Part shown: positions 25,713-35,087 of the stretch, piece after piece
Position numbering within the stretch: the stretch's first letter is position 1
Layout: each line of letters opens with the position of its first letter
Origin: Pollutimonas sp963706785
Lineage (GTDB): Bacteria > Pseudomonadota > Gammaproteobacteria > Burkholderiales > Burkholderiaceae_B
Assembly: GCA_963706785.1 (NCBI GenBank)
Contig: CAVPNJ010000004.1
Span: forward strand, 310,001 to 374,000
Reading direction: 5' to 3'
Length of the DNA stretch: 64,000 nucleotides
Notes under the pieces: model-generated
Told to the model about the DNA's origin: nothing
Databases searched by the model: none
What the model saw: only the letters and a program-made list of their open reading frames with translations
Program-made: the position numbers and the translations under genes

Positions 25713-27974
25713 TTAATGACGACCCGCAGTAATGCCAGAAAGTTCGTTCAAAGCAGTAAGCGCCTTGCTGATTTGTTCGCCGCTTTTCACCTCTACCGTG
25801 AACACCATATGCGCCAGCGACCGACGACTTTGAGTGTTCACGCTCACGACATTCAGGCGCAGCTTGGCAAACACTTCGGACACGTCCCTCAATAGATGGT
25901 CCCGGTCCTGCGCATGAATGCTTATATCTATCGGGTATAGCGTATCACCGGTATCGCCCCAATCGACATCGATAAGCCGTTCGGGCTGCTGTGCCGCAAG
26001 TGCAGCATATGAAGGACAATCGTGGCGATGTATCGAGACTCCCCTACCCCTAGTCACAAAACCAACAATCAGGTCCGGTGGTGCCGGGCGACAGCACCTG
26101 GCAAGCTGAGTCATAAGGGAGCCCACCCCTACGACCAACACCCCGCTCTTGCCGGTCTTGTCAACACTTTCCACACCGCGCTGATACACCCGGGCCTCGG
26201 GCACTAAACCTCCGGCAGCAGCGGAATCGGTCGCCGATCGCACTTTTTGCGGAGCCAGCAGATAATCAATCTGACGCAGACTGAACTCTTCCTTGGCCAC
26301 GGCCACATACAGGTCGTCAGCCCGGGCAAAATCCAGCTGTTGTGCGAGCTGATCGAGATTGACAGCAGTCTTTCCCAAGCGCTGCAGCTCTTTTTCGACC
26401 ATGGCCTGGCCCTGAGAAATTCGCTGCTGCAGTTCGATCGCATTAAACCAGGCACGCACCTTCGCACGAGATCGCGGACTGGCTAGAAAGCCGAGTTGCG
26501 GATTTAGCCAGTCGCGCGATGGCCCGCCCGACTTTGCTGCAATGATCTCTACCGTCTGGCCTGTGGATAGCTGCGTGAGCAGTGGCACCATCTGGCCGTC
26601 TACACGTGCGCCGCGGCAACGGTGTCCCAGATCGGTATGCAGGTAATAAGCAAAATCCACAGGCGTAGCCCCCGCCGGCAACTCGATGACTCGAGCTTGC
26701 GGGGTCATAACGTAAATATGCTCGCCCGGTTGATCCGCTGGGGGCTTTTGCGCTTCTGGGACACTATGGTCGTGCACTGAGCCACGACTGCTGCCGTCTT
26801 TATCCCAGGCCAACAGCTGGCGCATCCAGGCAAGCTTTTGGTCGTACCCGCTGCTCGCAGCGACCGCCCCGCCCTTCGATCCCGATTCCTTATATAACCA
26901 ATGTGCGGCCATGCCGTACTCAGCGAACTGGTGCATTTCGTGGGTACGGATCTGTATTTCAAAAGTGCGTCCTTCAGCGTCGGCCACGACGGTATGCAAT
27001 GATCGATAACCGTTAGGTTTCGGACGTGAAATATAGTCATCGAATTCGTCAGATACCGGTGTCCACAAGGAATGCGCTAAGGCCAAGACCGCATAACACG
27101 CGCGCTCGTCATCGACAATGACGCGCAGGGCGCGCAGATCGAAAAGCTGATTGAAGTCCAGATGCTTGATCCGCATCTTGTTCCAAATGCTGAATATGTG
27201 CTTGGGCCGCCCGGTTACCTCGGCCGAAATATGCGCATCTGCCAACGCATTTTTCAAATTATCCACCACGGCCTCGATGAATGCTTCGCGTTCGACGCGC
27301 TTTTCTTCCAGTTGCCGGGCAATTGTCTTATACGTCTCGGGATCCTGAAACCTGAATGCCAAGTCCTCCATTTCCCACTTGAGCTGCCAGATACCCAGGC
27401 GATTCGCCAAAGGTGTGTACAACTCCATTGTTTCCCGTGCAAGACTTTGAGGGTAAGGGGTTTTGGAGCTCGCGTGCCAGCGCAAGGATTGCAATCGAGA
27501 TGCCAAACGCATCAGCACGATGCGGAGATCCGCAGCCATGGCCAATAGCATTTTGCGCTGCATCTCTTTTTGGTCGTTTCCTTGGGCAGCGCTGTCGCTC
27601 GACCGTCCTGCCAAGTTACCTAAACGCAGAAGCGCTCGTGTCCCCTGGACCAGCGACAGAACCTCTGGCCCGAACGCTTTACGGACGGCATCGCTTCCGG
27701 CGGATGCGGTATCGTCCCGCAACACCGTGATGAGCGCACTGGCACGCGTTACGGCATCGGTGCCCAACTCGGCTAAGATCTTGACCACGGCAGCGCTGTG
27801 CTCTGCAAGCGGTTCACCCGTATTGGCCAAGACATCTGTCAAGGGTTCATGCACCCATTCTACGGCGAGCGCAAGCAAGTCTTGCCCAGCCTGATCGAGG
27901 CCCTTACTGGCATGGGCAAACCATTGCGCAGTAAAGGGCGAAGCGCGGGAAACTGAAAATGCATTCGTGGGCAT
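25713..27974 (-). CDS. relA: (p)ppGpp synthetase, RelA type
   Basis: Makes (p)ppGpp on starved ribosomes (stringent response). Domain order is a degenerate HD-like region (about residues 30-170), the synthetase (about 240-370; contains PKPNGYRSLHT), TGS (about 430-490) and a C-terminal ACT (about 675-750). The HD hydrolase signature is absent, and the synthetase carries EFDD (acidic EXDD type) rather than the RXKD of bifunctional SpoT. It is therefore a RelA-type synthetase without expected hydrolase activity. Length 753. It diverges from the flavodoxin-like gene. Confidence 0.93.
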   Translation of the reverse strand: MPTNAFSVSRASPFTAQWFAHASKGLDQAGQDLLALAVEWVHEPLTDVLANTGEPLAEHSAAVVKILAELGTDAVTRASALITVLRDDTASAGSDAVRKAFGPEVLSLVQGTRALLRLGNLAGRSSDSAAQGNDQKEMQRKMLLAMAADLRIVLMRLASRLQSLRWHASSKTPYPQSLARETMELYTPLANRLGIWQLKWEMEDLAFRFQDPETYKTIARQLEEKRVEREAFIEAVVDNLKNALADAHISAEVTGRPKHIFSIWNKMRIKHLDFNQLFDLRALRVIVDDERACYAVLALAHSLWTPVSDEFDDYISRPKPNGYRSLHTVVADAEGRTFEIQIRTHEMHQFAEYGMAAHWLYKESGSKGGAVAASSGYDQKLAWMRQLLAWDKDGSSRGSVHDHSVPEAQKPPADQPGEHIYVMTPQARVIELPAGATPVDFAYYLHTDLGHRCRGARVDGQMVPLLTQLSTGQTVEIIAAKSGGPSRDWLNPQLGFLASPRSRAKVRAWFNAIELQQRISQGQAMVEKELQRLGKTAVNLDQLAQQLDFARADDLYVAVAKEEFSLRQIDYLLAPQKVRSATDSAAAGGLVPEARVYQRGVESVDKTGKSGVLVVGVGSLMTQLARCCRPAPPDLIVGFVTRGRGVSIHRHDCPSYAALAAQQPERLIDVDWGDTGDTLYPIDISIHAQDRDHLLRDVSEVFAKLRLNVVSVNTQSRRSLAHMVFTVEVKSGEQISKALTALNELSGITAGRH

Positions 27975-28063
27975 AGATAACAGATGACTGATGCAAAGAA
28001 ATACGTAACGTGGTCACGCGACTCTATACTAACGTGTCTGCAAAGCAACCGCGAATCAGATAT

Positions 28064-28579
28064 ATGAATACTACCGACCAGAAAACTCTGCTTATTGTCT
28101 GGCATTCGCGCACGGGTGCTGCGCGACAAATGGCACAGGCCGCCGTAAACGGCGCCTTGTCTATCGCAGCAGAGTTGCAGGCCACCGATCGCTTTCAGAT
28201 ATTATCTAAACCAGCCGTCGACGCCGACGTTGCCGATTTGCTAAGCGCTGACGCCTTTTTGTTCTGTGCACCCGAAAATCTGGCCGCGCTTAGCGGAGCC
28301 ATGAAAGAATTTTTTGATCGAAGTTATTACGGCGTTCTCGAGCAACTGAACGGACGGCCCTACGCCATCATGATTAGCGCCGGCTCAGACGGCAGTTCAG
28401 CGGCACGACAAGTAGAACGCATCTGTACTGGCTGGCGATTGCATCTGATCGCCCCTGCACTAATTGTGAATACCGACGCCCAGACTCCCGAAGCCATACT
28501 GGCGCCTAAAACGATCACGGAAACCAACCGGGCTTCGTGCGAAACGTTGGGCGGCACCTTGGCCGCCCTTTTGTTGTAG
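28064..28579 (+). CDS. Flavodoxin-fold FMN protein / NAD(P)H reductase-like
   Basis: A 171-residue protein with a flavodoxin-like phosphate-binding loop (WHSRTGAARQM) at its start, the segment LFCAPENLAALSGAMKEFFDR, and an ISAGSDGSSAARQ loop, as in small FMN oxidoreductases. The physiological partner is unknown. Start ATG 28064 is preferred over the open frame from 28010 because the conserved part begins there. It diverges from relA and converges on the RidA-family gene nine bases away. Confidence 0.75.
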   Translation: MNTTDQKTLLIVWHSRTGAARQMAQAAVNGALSIAAELQATDRFQILSKPAVDADVADLLSADAFLFCAPENLAALSGAMKEFFDRSYYGVLEQLNGRPYAIMISAGSDGSSAARQVERICTGWRLHLIAPALIVNTDAQTPEAILAPKTITETNRASCETLGGTLAALLL

Positions 28580-28588
28580 CAAAACCCT

Positions 28589-28942
28589 TTATGCCACTGC
28601 GGCAGTAACAACGATTTCCACCTTGAAATCGGGGTTGGCGAGACGAGCTTCAACCGTCGCACGTGGGGGCGCATTGCCAGGCGCGACCCATGCGTCCCAT
28701 GCCTTGTTCATGCCGTCGAACTCTTTCATGTTGGTCAAGAATATCTGAGCCATCAGGATGCGCGATTTATCAGTGCCCGCTGTCGTCAGTAAGTGATCGA
28801 TCGTAGCCAAGACCTGCGCAGTCTGCCCCTGGATATCCAGAGTACTGTCCTGGGGAACCTGCCCGGCCAAATAGGCTATACCGTTGTAAACGGCCATGTC
28901 CGATAACCGCTTTTCAACGTTGATGCGTTCGACTTCGCTCAT
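28589..28942 (-). CDS. RidA/YjgF-family enamine/imine deaminase
   Basis: A 117-residue RidA-family protein; members hydrolyse reactive 2-aminoacrylate-type enamines. Family features are the YLAGQVP segment, an APPRATVEA segment holding the active-site Arg, and KVEIVVTAAVA at the C-terminus. It belongs to the family but may be one of the divergent subgroups, so the exact substrate is open. It stands alone, with convergent and divergent neighbours. Confidence 0.88.
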   Translation of the reverse strand: MSEVERINVEKRLSDMAVYNGIAYLAGQVPQDSTLDIQGQTAQVLATIDHLLTTAGTDKSRILMAQIFLTNMKEFDGMNKAWDAWVAPGNAPPRATVEARLANPDFKVEIVVTAAVA

Positions 28943-29040
28943 ACTGCGCTCCTGGATTTTAAAGTAAAGGGCAAATCAGCCGATTATAAGATCGCGGCTC
29001 ATCTCACGGAAAAGTATCTTCGCCGGCGGACACCAGTCGC

Positions 29041-30216
29041 TCAAGGCGGCGGTAGCTGAAAGACCTGACGCAAATAGGCAAGGTAAGCGGGGTCGTCGCA
29101 CATAGTTTTCTCGGGGGCGTCCGAAACCTTGGCGACGGGCTGGCCATTGCAACGTACCATTTTCATGACGATCTGCAGGGGCTCATGCCCCAGGTCGTTG
29201 GTAAGATTCGTTCCGATGCCGAAGGAAATTTTGCAGCGACCCGCGAAGTGCTTTGCCAACTCGATGGCCTTCGGAATCGTCAACGCATCGGAAAATACTA
29301 ATGTTTTCGTACGCGGGTCGGCACGGTTCGCGAGATAGTGGGCCAGCAAACGTTCGCCCCATGCAAAAGGGTCGCCCGAATCGTGGCGGGCGCCATCAAA
29401 TAATTTGCAGAAATACATATCGAAGTCGCGCAGGAAGGCGTCCATGCCGTAAACGTCGGATAACGCAATTCCGAGATCGCCGCGATATTCCTTAGCCCAG
29501 ACTTCAAGGGCATATACTTGCGAATCGCGCAATCGGGGCCCTAGCGCCTGGCAGGCCTGCAAATACTCGTGTCCCATAGTGCCGAGCGGCGTAACGCCGT
29601 GCTTCATTGCCAGCCTCACATTGCTGGTGCCTGCAAAATTGGAGCCCATTTGGGCTTTCATCGTTACAACGACTTCTTCGTGCCACTTCTTGGAGAAACG
29701 CCGGCGGGTGCCATACTCGGCCACCCGAAAATCCAACAACGCGGGGTCGTCGGTGACAAGCTGCATTTTTGACTGCAGGCGATTTCGTCCTTCCTCCCAG
29801 GCGGGGTCGCGACAAACGTTGCGGAAATACACTTCGTTGACAATCGCCAACACCGGAATTTCGAACAAGATGGTATGCAGCCAGGGGCCTTTGACAATAA
29901 TGTCGATTTCGCCATCGGCCGCGCCCGCGGAGACCGTGATGCATTTTTCCGGCATATGAAACAAGCCAAGAAAATCAACGAAGTCGCTCTTCATGAAACG
30001 CAAGCCACGCAGGTACAAAAGCTCAGGCTCGGTAAATTGAAGCTTGCATAACTTGTGAATTTCTTCGCGAATTTCGTCCAGGTAAGGGACCAGATTCACC
30101 TTCGGAGTACGGCATTTATAGCGGTACTCGACGTGCGCAGCGGGAAAATGATGCAACACCACCTGCATCATGGTGAATTTATATAAATCGGTGTCGAGTA
30201 ACGAAGTAATTATCAT
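29041..30216 (-). CDS. pncB: Nicotinate phosphoribosyltransferase
   Basis: Converts nicotinate and PRPP to NaMN in NAD salvage. It has 391 residues from the ATG at 30216, which begins the conserved LLDTDLYKFTMMQ. GTSNVRLAMKHGVTPLGTMGHE includes the autophosphorylated His region, and HDSGDPFAWGE and GIGTNLTNDLG are present. An upstream extension to 30282 is open but not conserved. No Shine-Dalgarno is visible. It diverges from the ferredoxin gene. Confidence 0.95.
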   Translation of the reverse strand: MIITSLLDTDLYKFTMMQVVLHHFPAAHVEYRYKCRTPKVNLVPYLDEIREEIHKLCKLQFTEPELLYLRGLRFMKSDFVDFLGLFHMPEKCITVSAGAADGEIDIIVKGPWLHTILFEIPVLAIVNEVYFRNVCRDPAWEEGRNRLQSKMQLVTDDPALLDFRVAEYGTRRRFSKKWHEEVVVTMKAQMGSNFAGTSNVRLAMKHGVTPLGTMGHEYLQACQALGPRLRDSQVYALEVWAKEYRGDLGIALSDVYGMDAFLRDFDMYFCKLFDGARHDSGDPFAWGERLLAHYLANRADPRTKTLVFSDALTIPKAIELAKHFAGRCKISFGIGTNLTNDLGHEPLQIVMKMVRCNGQPVAKVSDAPEKTMCDDPAYLAYLRQVFQLPPP

Positions 30217-30376
30217 CGCATTAGAAATAATGTTTTTCTTACCATAGCATAGTGCAAGTGCGTAAGCTCGGCGCCCCGGCAATTACCGGCTGTAAAGACT
30301 ACTTCAATAAAAGGTCAATTCGGGCTTACCTGCATTTATTGGTTAAAATCACTGTATCTGATGCTGGAGCCTTGAA

Positions 30377-30700
30377 ATGACACATGTGGTTACCGAAAAC
30401 TGTATTAAATGCAAATTTACCGACTGCGTAGATGTCTGTCCGGTAGATTGCTTCCGTGAAGGTGCCAATTTTTTAGTTATTGACCCTGATGAATGCATTG
30501 ATTGCGCAGTTTGCGTGCCAGAATGCCCGGCTAATGCGATATTTGCCGAAGAAGATGTACCGCAAGATCAAGTACAGTTTATTGCACTGAATGCAGAGCT
30601 TACCCCGGAGTTCGGCATGATCAATCGTTCCAAACAGCCTCTGCCGCAGGCAGACGACTGGAATGGCGTTGACGATAAATTGAAATTCCTGGAACGCTGA
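30377..30700 (+). CDS. fdxA: 7Fe ferredoxin FdxA
   Basis: A 107-residue ferredoxin carrying one 3Fe-4S and one 4Fe-4S cluster. The N-terminal cysteines (CIKCKFTDCVDVCPVDC) and the second set (CIDCAVCVPECP) are arranged as in the Azotobacter-type FdxA. GGAG lies about eight bases before the ATG. The ferredoxin reductase gene follows after 20 bases, so the pair probably forms an electron-transfer unit. Confidence 0.95.
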   Translation: MTHVVTENCIKCKFTDCVDVCPVDCFREGANFLVIDPDECIDCAVCVPECPANAIFAEEDVPQDQVQFIALNAELTPEFGMINRSKQPLPQADDWNGVDDKLKFLER

Positions 30701-30720
30701 CCGCGGTCGCATATAGCGTT

Positions 30721-31509
30721 ATGCTGAATCACAAATATACTCGGGAAACCATAACGGACGTCAGACAGTGGGTACCAGGGAAGTTATTTTCATTCACGAC
30801 GACCCGGCCCAAGGATTTTCTATTCGTGCCTGGGCAATTTGCCCGACTGGGCCTTCCGGACGCTGCTGACGGGCAACCCATGGTATGGCGCGCCTATTCC
30901 ATGGTGAACGCTCCGCGCCAAACGGGACTCGAATTCTATTCCATAGTTGTCCCCGAAGGCGAATTCACTCCTCGCCTGGCCAAGCTGGCGCCAGGTGACT
31001 CTATTTATATCGATAAATCGGCCTTTGGCTTTCTCACACTGGATCGATTTGAACCGGGCGGAAATTTATGGCTCATCGCTACGGGGACCGGACTTTCAGC
31101 GTATATGTCTCTGTTGCAGGATGCCAACACATGGATGTTGTATGAGCGCATCATATTAGTTCATGGCGTGCGCCACGCTGCCGAGCTCGCTTATCGATCC
31201 CAAATGCTTGAGTGGGCCGCGCAGTCGCCTGCTCCCGACAGCCGCAAAGCTGCGGCCAGGTTCAGTTATTTGCCGGTCGCAACTCGCGAAAAACTGCTGA
31301 ATACCCCTCAAGAAAGGCTTACCAGGCTCATTTCCAGTGGACAGCTTGAGACGCTTGCCGATTGCCCGCTCGATCCGCACACGTCGAAGGTTATGTTATG
31401 CGGCAATCCAGAAATGTTGCTCGAGGCCCGCGGCTTGCTATCCGAGCGGGGGTTCGCGGTAGGCCGAAGGGGCAACCCCGGCAATCTAGCAGTTGAAAAC
31501 TACTGGTAA
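30721..31509 (+). CDS. fpr: Ferredoxin--NADP+ reductase
   Basis: FAD enzyme exchanging electrons between NADPH and ferredoxin or flavodoxin. It has 262 residues, with the FAD-binding RAYSMVNAP, the pyridine-nucleotide loop ATGTGLSAYMSLL, and VMLCGNPEMLLEA. It ends in a C-terminal Trp, as in E. coli-like enzymes. It lies 20 bases downstream of fdxA and is likely cotranscribed with it. Confidence 0.93.
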   Translation: MLNHKYTRETITDVRQWVPGKLFSFTTTRPKDFLFVPGQFARLGLPDAADGQPMVWRAYSMVNAPRQTGLEFYSIVVPEGEFTPRLAKLAPGDSIYIDKSAFGFLTLDRFEPGGNLWLIATGTGLSAYMSLLQDANTWMLYERIILVHGVRHAAELAYRSQMLEWAAQSPAPDSRKAAARFSYLPVATREKLLNTPQERLTRLISSGQLETLADCPLDPHTSKVMLCGNPEMLLEARGLLSERGFAVGRRGNPGNLAVENYW

Positions 31510-31669
31510 TTCCCTACATTTTATGATTAGCTTATAAAGCAAAGGAATATTCACGAGTCCAAACAGCTAGTTACACGGCTTTTTACTTGGAAATTTCCTG
31601 GAGTTGCATCGGGCCGTTACCCACATGCGACCGGATCGTTAAAAACAACGCTTTCACGAGGCTTACTTT

Positions 31670-32896
31670 ATGCTGTATGACTTACATGAGCTTCAGCGTG
31701 CATTTCTGACACCGTTAGCCGCTTTCACCGACACCGGCTCACAGATTTTTTCGCACCCTTATAGCCCCTTCGCTTACACGCCCGTATCGCGTCAAATCGC
31801 AGCCGCCTACGAACTTGTCCACCGCCTTGGGAAAGACTACGAAAAACCTGCCTGGGGTCTGGCCACCACAGTAGTCGGCGGCGCTGAAACGCCGGTTACA
31901 GAACATGCTGTCATGCAAAAACCGTTCTGTAACCTGGTGCACTTCAAACGCGGGCAGAGCGACAACCCTGCCGGCGATCCACGTATTCTGCTGGCCGCCC
32001 CCCTATCGGGCCATCATTCCACATTACTGCGCGATACGGTGCGCGCGTTGCTGCCTAATCATGAAGTCTACGTGACCGACTGGGTCGATGCCCGTATGGT
32101 GCCCGCGTCGGCCGGCCCGTTTCACCTGAACGATTACGTTGCGTATATACAGGAATTCATCCGGTTCCTTGGCCCTGACGTGCATGTCGTATCTGTTTGC
32201 CAGCCGACTGTTCCAGTATTGGCCGCCATCTCGTTAATGGCTACCAACGGCGACTCGTGCCTTCCGCGCAGCATGATCATGATGGGCGGGCCAATCGACA
32301 CCCGCGAATCGCCCACTGAGGTTAACAAACTAGCCACAACCAAGTCATATTCGTGGTTCGAAGACAGCCTGATTCATCGCGTACCGTCAAGATTCCCTGG
32401 CGCCGGCAGGCTTGTTTATCCTGGCTTCCTTCAACACACCGGATTCGTAGCCATGAATCCTGATCGCCATGTGCGTTCGCATTACGACTTCTACCTCGAT
32501 TTGGTGAAAGGCGATAACGAAGACGCTGACACGCATCGCAAGTTTTACGATGAATACAACGCCGTCCTCGATATGCCGGCCGAATTCTATCTGGATACTA
32601 TCAAGGTAGTATTCCAGGAGCATCAATTACCTGCAGGTACCTGGATAATCAACGGCCAGAAAGTTGACCCATCGGCAATCACGTCGGTAGCATTACTGAC
32701 AATTGAAGGCGAATTCGACGATATCTCGGGCGAAGGCCAGACTCGTGCAGCTCAAGATCTTTGCAGTGGCATAAGTCAGGACCGTAAAGAGCATTATCTG
32801 GCAGCCCAGTGCGGACACTACGGTATATTTTCTGGACGGCGCTGGCGCGAAACGATATGTCCTAAAATAGCAGAATTTATACGCCAATCTGCTTAA
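31670..32896 (+). CDS. phaZ: Intracellular polyhydroxyalkanoate depolymerase
   Basis: Mobilises intracellular polyhydroxybutyrate granules. It has 408 residues, alpha/beta-hydrolase fold, with the nucleophilic Cys in VVSVCQPTVP as in the PhaZ1 family, an Asp in TIEGEFDDISGEGQT and a His in QCGHYGIFSGRRW. The N-terminal MLYDLHELQRAFLTP is typical. GAGG lies eight bases before the ATG. No PHA synthase is in the window. The gene implies PHA storage in this organism. Confidence 0.92.
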   Translation: MLYDLHELQRAFLTPLAAFTDTGSQIFSHPYSPFAYTPVSRQIAAAYELVHRLGKDYEKPAWGLATTVVGGAETPVTEHAVMQKPFCNLVHFKRGQSDNPAGDPRILLAAPLSGHHSTLLRDTVRALLPNHEVYVTDWVDARMVPASAGPFHLNDYVAYIQEFIRFLGPDVHVVSVCQPTVPVLAAISLMATNGDSCLPRSMIMMGGPIDTRESPTEVNKLATTKSYSWFEDSLIHRVPSRFPGAGRLVYPGFLQHTGFVAMNPDRHVRSHYDFYLDLVKGDNEDADTHRKFYDEYNAVLDMPAEFYLDTIKVVFQEHQLPAGTWIINGQKVDPSAITSVALLTIEGEFDDISGEGQTRAAQDLCSGISQDRKEHYLAAQCGHYGIFSGRRWRETICPKIAEFIRQSA

Positions 32897-32916
32897 GGGC
32901 TCTGGCTCTACTATGG

Positions 32917-32948
32917 AAACCAGGGGCCCTAGCGGCCCCGGTTTTTTT
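32917..32948 (+). terminator. Intrinsic terminator between phaZ and rnfB
   Basis: GGGGCC (32923-32928) pairs with GGCCCC (32934-32939) around a CTAGC loop. The stem extends past a one-base bulge by CC/GG and AAA/TTT, and a seven-T run follows (32942-32948). It would end phaZ transcription. The T run stops two bases before the rnfB ATG, leaving no room for an rnfB ribosome binding site. Confidence 0.85.
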
Positions 32949-32950
32949 CT

Positions 32951-33577
32951 ATGCCTTCATTGTCCATCAGCGACCGCATCGATGCGGTGCTTCCCCAAAC
33001 TCAATGCACCAAATGCGGCTACGATGGCTGCCGCCCGTATGCTGAAGCCATCGCAAATGACAACGAAGACATCAATCGCTGCCCTCCAGGTGGGCAGGCC
33101 GGCATAAAAAAACTGGCTGCGCTCTTAAACCGTCCCGAAACTCCACTGGATACTGAATGCGGCCAGCACCATCCGCTGACAGTCGCCGTCATCGACGAAC
33201 CGCACTGCATCGGATGTACCCTCTGTATACAGGCTTGTCCGGTCGACGCCATTATCGGCGCCAATAAGCTAATGCATACGATACTGTCCGATCGATGTAC
33301 TGGCTGCGACTTGTGTGTGGCCCCATGTCCGGTGGACTGCATTACCATGGTTCCCGCAACGCGGGAATGGACTCAGGAACTTGCCGATACCGCTCGGCAT
33401 CATCACCAACAGCGACAACAACGTCTAAATGCGGCGCATCATGAGTCTTCCCGGTTGGCTGCAAGCACGTTGGCCAATAAAGCTCCCTTATCCGTGGCCG
33501 CCAGCAGTGATGCGGCGACTCGTCAACAAATCGTCGCCGATGCTTTGGCCCGCGCGCGTGCCCGCCGCCAAAAATAA
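32951..33577 (+). CDS. rnfB: RnfB-type iron-sulfur protein (stand-alone)
   Basis: A 208-residue iron-sulfur electron carrier. The N-terminal cluster motif CTKCGYDGCRPYAEAI ... NRCPPGG is that of RnfB, followed by two 4Fe-4S motifs (CIGCTLCIQACPVDA and CTGCDLCVAPCPVDC) and a basic, alanine-rich tail. It lacks the RnfB membrane anchor and no other rnf genes are present. It overlaps nth (TAATG), a linkage seen in many Betaproteobacteria, and may serve the Nth cluster or another redox task. The start directly follows a terminator with no Shine-Dalgarno. Confidence 0.88.
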   Translation: MPSLSISDRIDAVLPQTQCTKCGYDGCRPYAEAIANDNEDINRCPPGGQAGIKKLAALLNRPETPLDTECGQHHPLTVAVIDEPHCIGCTLCIQACPVDAIIGANKLMHTILSDRCTGCDLCVAPCPVDCITMVPATREWTQELADTARHHHQQRQQRLNAAHHESSRLAASTLANKAPLSVAASSDAATRQQIVADALARARARRQK

Positions 33578-34215
33578 TGAACAACGCAAAACGTTTCGAA
33601 ATTTTCACACGCTTCCAGGCAGCCAATCCCAAGCCCACCACCGAACTGGAATATGAGACTACATTCCAGCTGCTTATCGCCGTCATTCTTTCGGCCCAGG
33701 CTACGGACCGGTCCGTGAATATTGCAACGCGCCAATTTTTTCCAGAACACGGAACGCCGGAAGGCATATTGGCTTTAGGCCTTGATGGTTTGACACGCTA
33801 CATAAAGACAATAGGCCTATATAAAACCAAAGCGAGCAACGTTATAAAGACCTGTCATATTCTGGTCGACCGATACGGCAGCCAGGTTCCCGATGACCGA
33901 GCGGCACTAGAATCGTTGCCCGGCGTGGGGCGCAAGACCGCGAACGTGGTACTCAATACCGCATTCGGCCACCCAACCATAGCGGTTGATACGCATATTT
34001 TCAGAGTGGCAAACCGTACGCGCATTGCCCCAGGAAAGTCAGTGCTCGAAGTCGAAAGGAAATTGGAAAAAGTTATACCTGCAGTTTTCTTGCAGGACGC
34101 GCACCACTGGCTCATCCTGCACGGACGCTACATTTGTATAGCGCGTAAGCCAAAATGCCCACAGTGCGGAATTTCAGATTTATGCGAATATAAGGACAAG
34201 ACCGTGTCCAGCTAG
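33577..34215 (+). CDS. nth: Endonuclease III
   Basis: DNA glycosylase/AP lyase removing oxidised pyrimidines. It has 212 residues. The helix-hairpin-helix LPGVGRKTANVVLN contains the catalytic Lys, VDTHIFRVANR the catalytic Asp, and the C-terminal CIARKPKCPQCGISDLC binds the 4Fe-4S cluster. Start and rnfB stop overlap by one base. Confidence 0.97.
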   Translation: MNNAKRFEIFTRFQAANPKPTTELEYETTFQLLIAVILSAQATDRSVNIATRQFFPEHGTPEGILALGLDGLTRYIKTIGLYKTKASNVIKTCHILVDRYGSQVPDDRAALESLPGVGRKTANVVLNTAFGHPTIAVDTHIFRVANRTRIAPGKSVLEVERKLEKVIPAVFLQDAHHWLILHGRYICIARKPKCPQCGISDLCEYKDKTVSS

Positions 34216-34313
34216 GGTTTTCCAACCTATGAAAAACCCGCATAGTTTTCTGCGCTGCAACACTCCATACTTCGCTCCTATCTTCAACAGTTTTCACATA
34301 CAACTGGTTGGTA

Positions 34314-35087
34314 ATGAGCGAATACATCCTAGAAACCAAACACTTGGTGAAAGAATTCCGCGGCTTCGTCGCGGTAAACGACGTTAATCTCCAAGTAAAA
34401 CGGGGCACGATTCATGCGCTAATCGGGCCCAATGGTGCGGGCAAAACCACCTGTTTCAATCTTCTAACGAAATTTCTTACACCGACCTCCGGAAAAATTT
34501 TCTTTGCAGATCAGGAAATCACGCACGAAAAGCCAGCGCAAATTGCGCGTCGCGGCATAATCCGCTCTTTCCAAATATCTGCTGTATTCCCCCAGCTCAC
34601 CGTGCTCGAAAATGTACGTATAGGTTTACAGCGGAGCACTGGGCTCTCGTACTCCTTCTGGCGCAGCGATCGAGTTCTCGACCGCTTGAACCACGCTGCA
34701 CTTGAACTCCTGAATCAAGTCGATCTGGCCGAATACGCAAACGAACTCACAGTCAACCTTCCCTATGGGCGGAAGCGTGCGCTGGAAATAGCCACTACCC
34801 TGGCTATGGAGCCTGAACTCATGCTGCTCGATGAACCTACTCAGGGCATGGGCCACGAAGACGTCAGCCGAGTTACCCAGCTTATCAAAAAGGTTAGCGT
34901 CGGCCGTACGATACTGATGGTCGAACATAACATGAGCGTGGTTTCTCAAATCGCGGACACGATCACCGTACTGGCCCGTGGTGCCGTCCTCGCAGAAGGC
35001 ACCTATGAAGAAGTATCAAGCAATGCCGGCGTCATGGAGGCCTATATGGGCACCACTACCGGCGAACTCGAAGGAGCCCACGGATGA
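34314..35087 (+). CDS. livG: Branched-chain amino acid-type ABC transporter ATP-binding protein LivG (system 1)
   Basis: First ATPase of a HAAT-type importer. It has 257 residues, Walker A GPNGAGKTT, a divergent signature NLPYGRKRALEI in place of the usual LSYGQ, and Walker B LMLLDEP. The ATG at 34314 is used; a TTG two codons earlier is also possible. It overlaps livF by four bases (ATGA). System 1 continues with livF, livK, livH and livM on the same strand. Confidence 0.93.
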   Translation: MSEYILETKHLVKEFRGFVAVNDVNLQVKRGTIHALIGPNGAGKTTCFNLLTKFLTPTSGKIFFADQEITHEKPAQIARRGIIRSFQISAVFPQLTVLENVRIGLQRSTGLSYSFWRSDRVLDRLNHAALELLNQVDLAEYANELTVNLPYGRKRALEIATTLAMEPELMLLDEPTQGMGHEDVSRVTQLIKKVSVGRTILMVEHNMSVVSQIADTITVLARGAVLAEGTYEEVSSNAGVMEAYMGTTTGELEGAHG

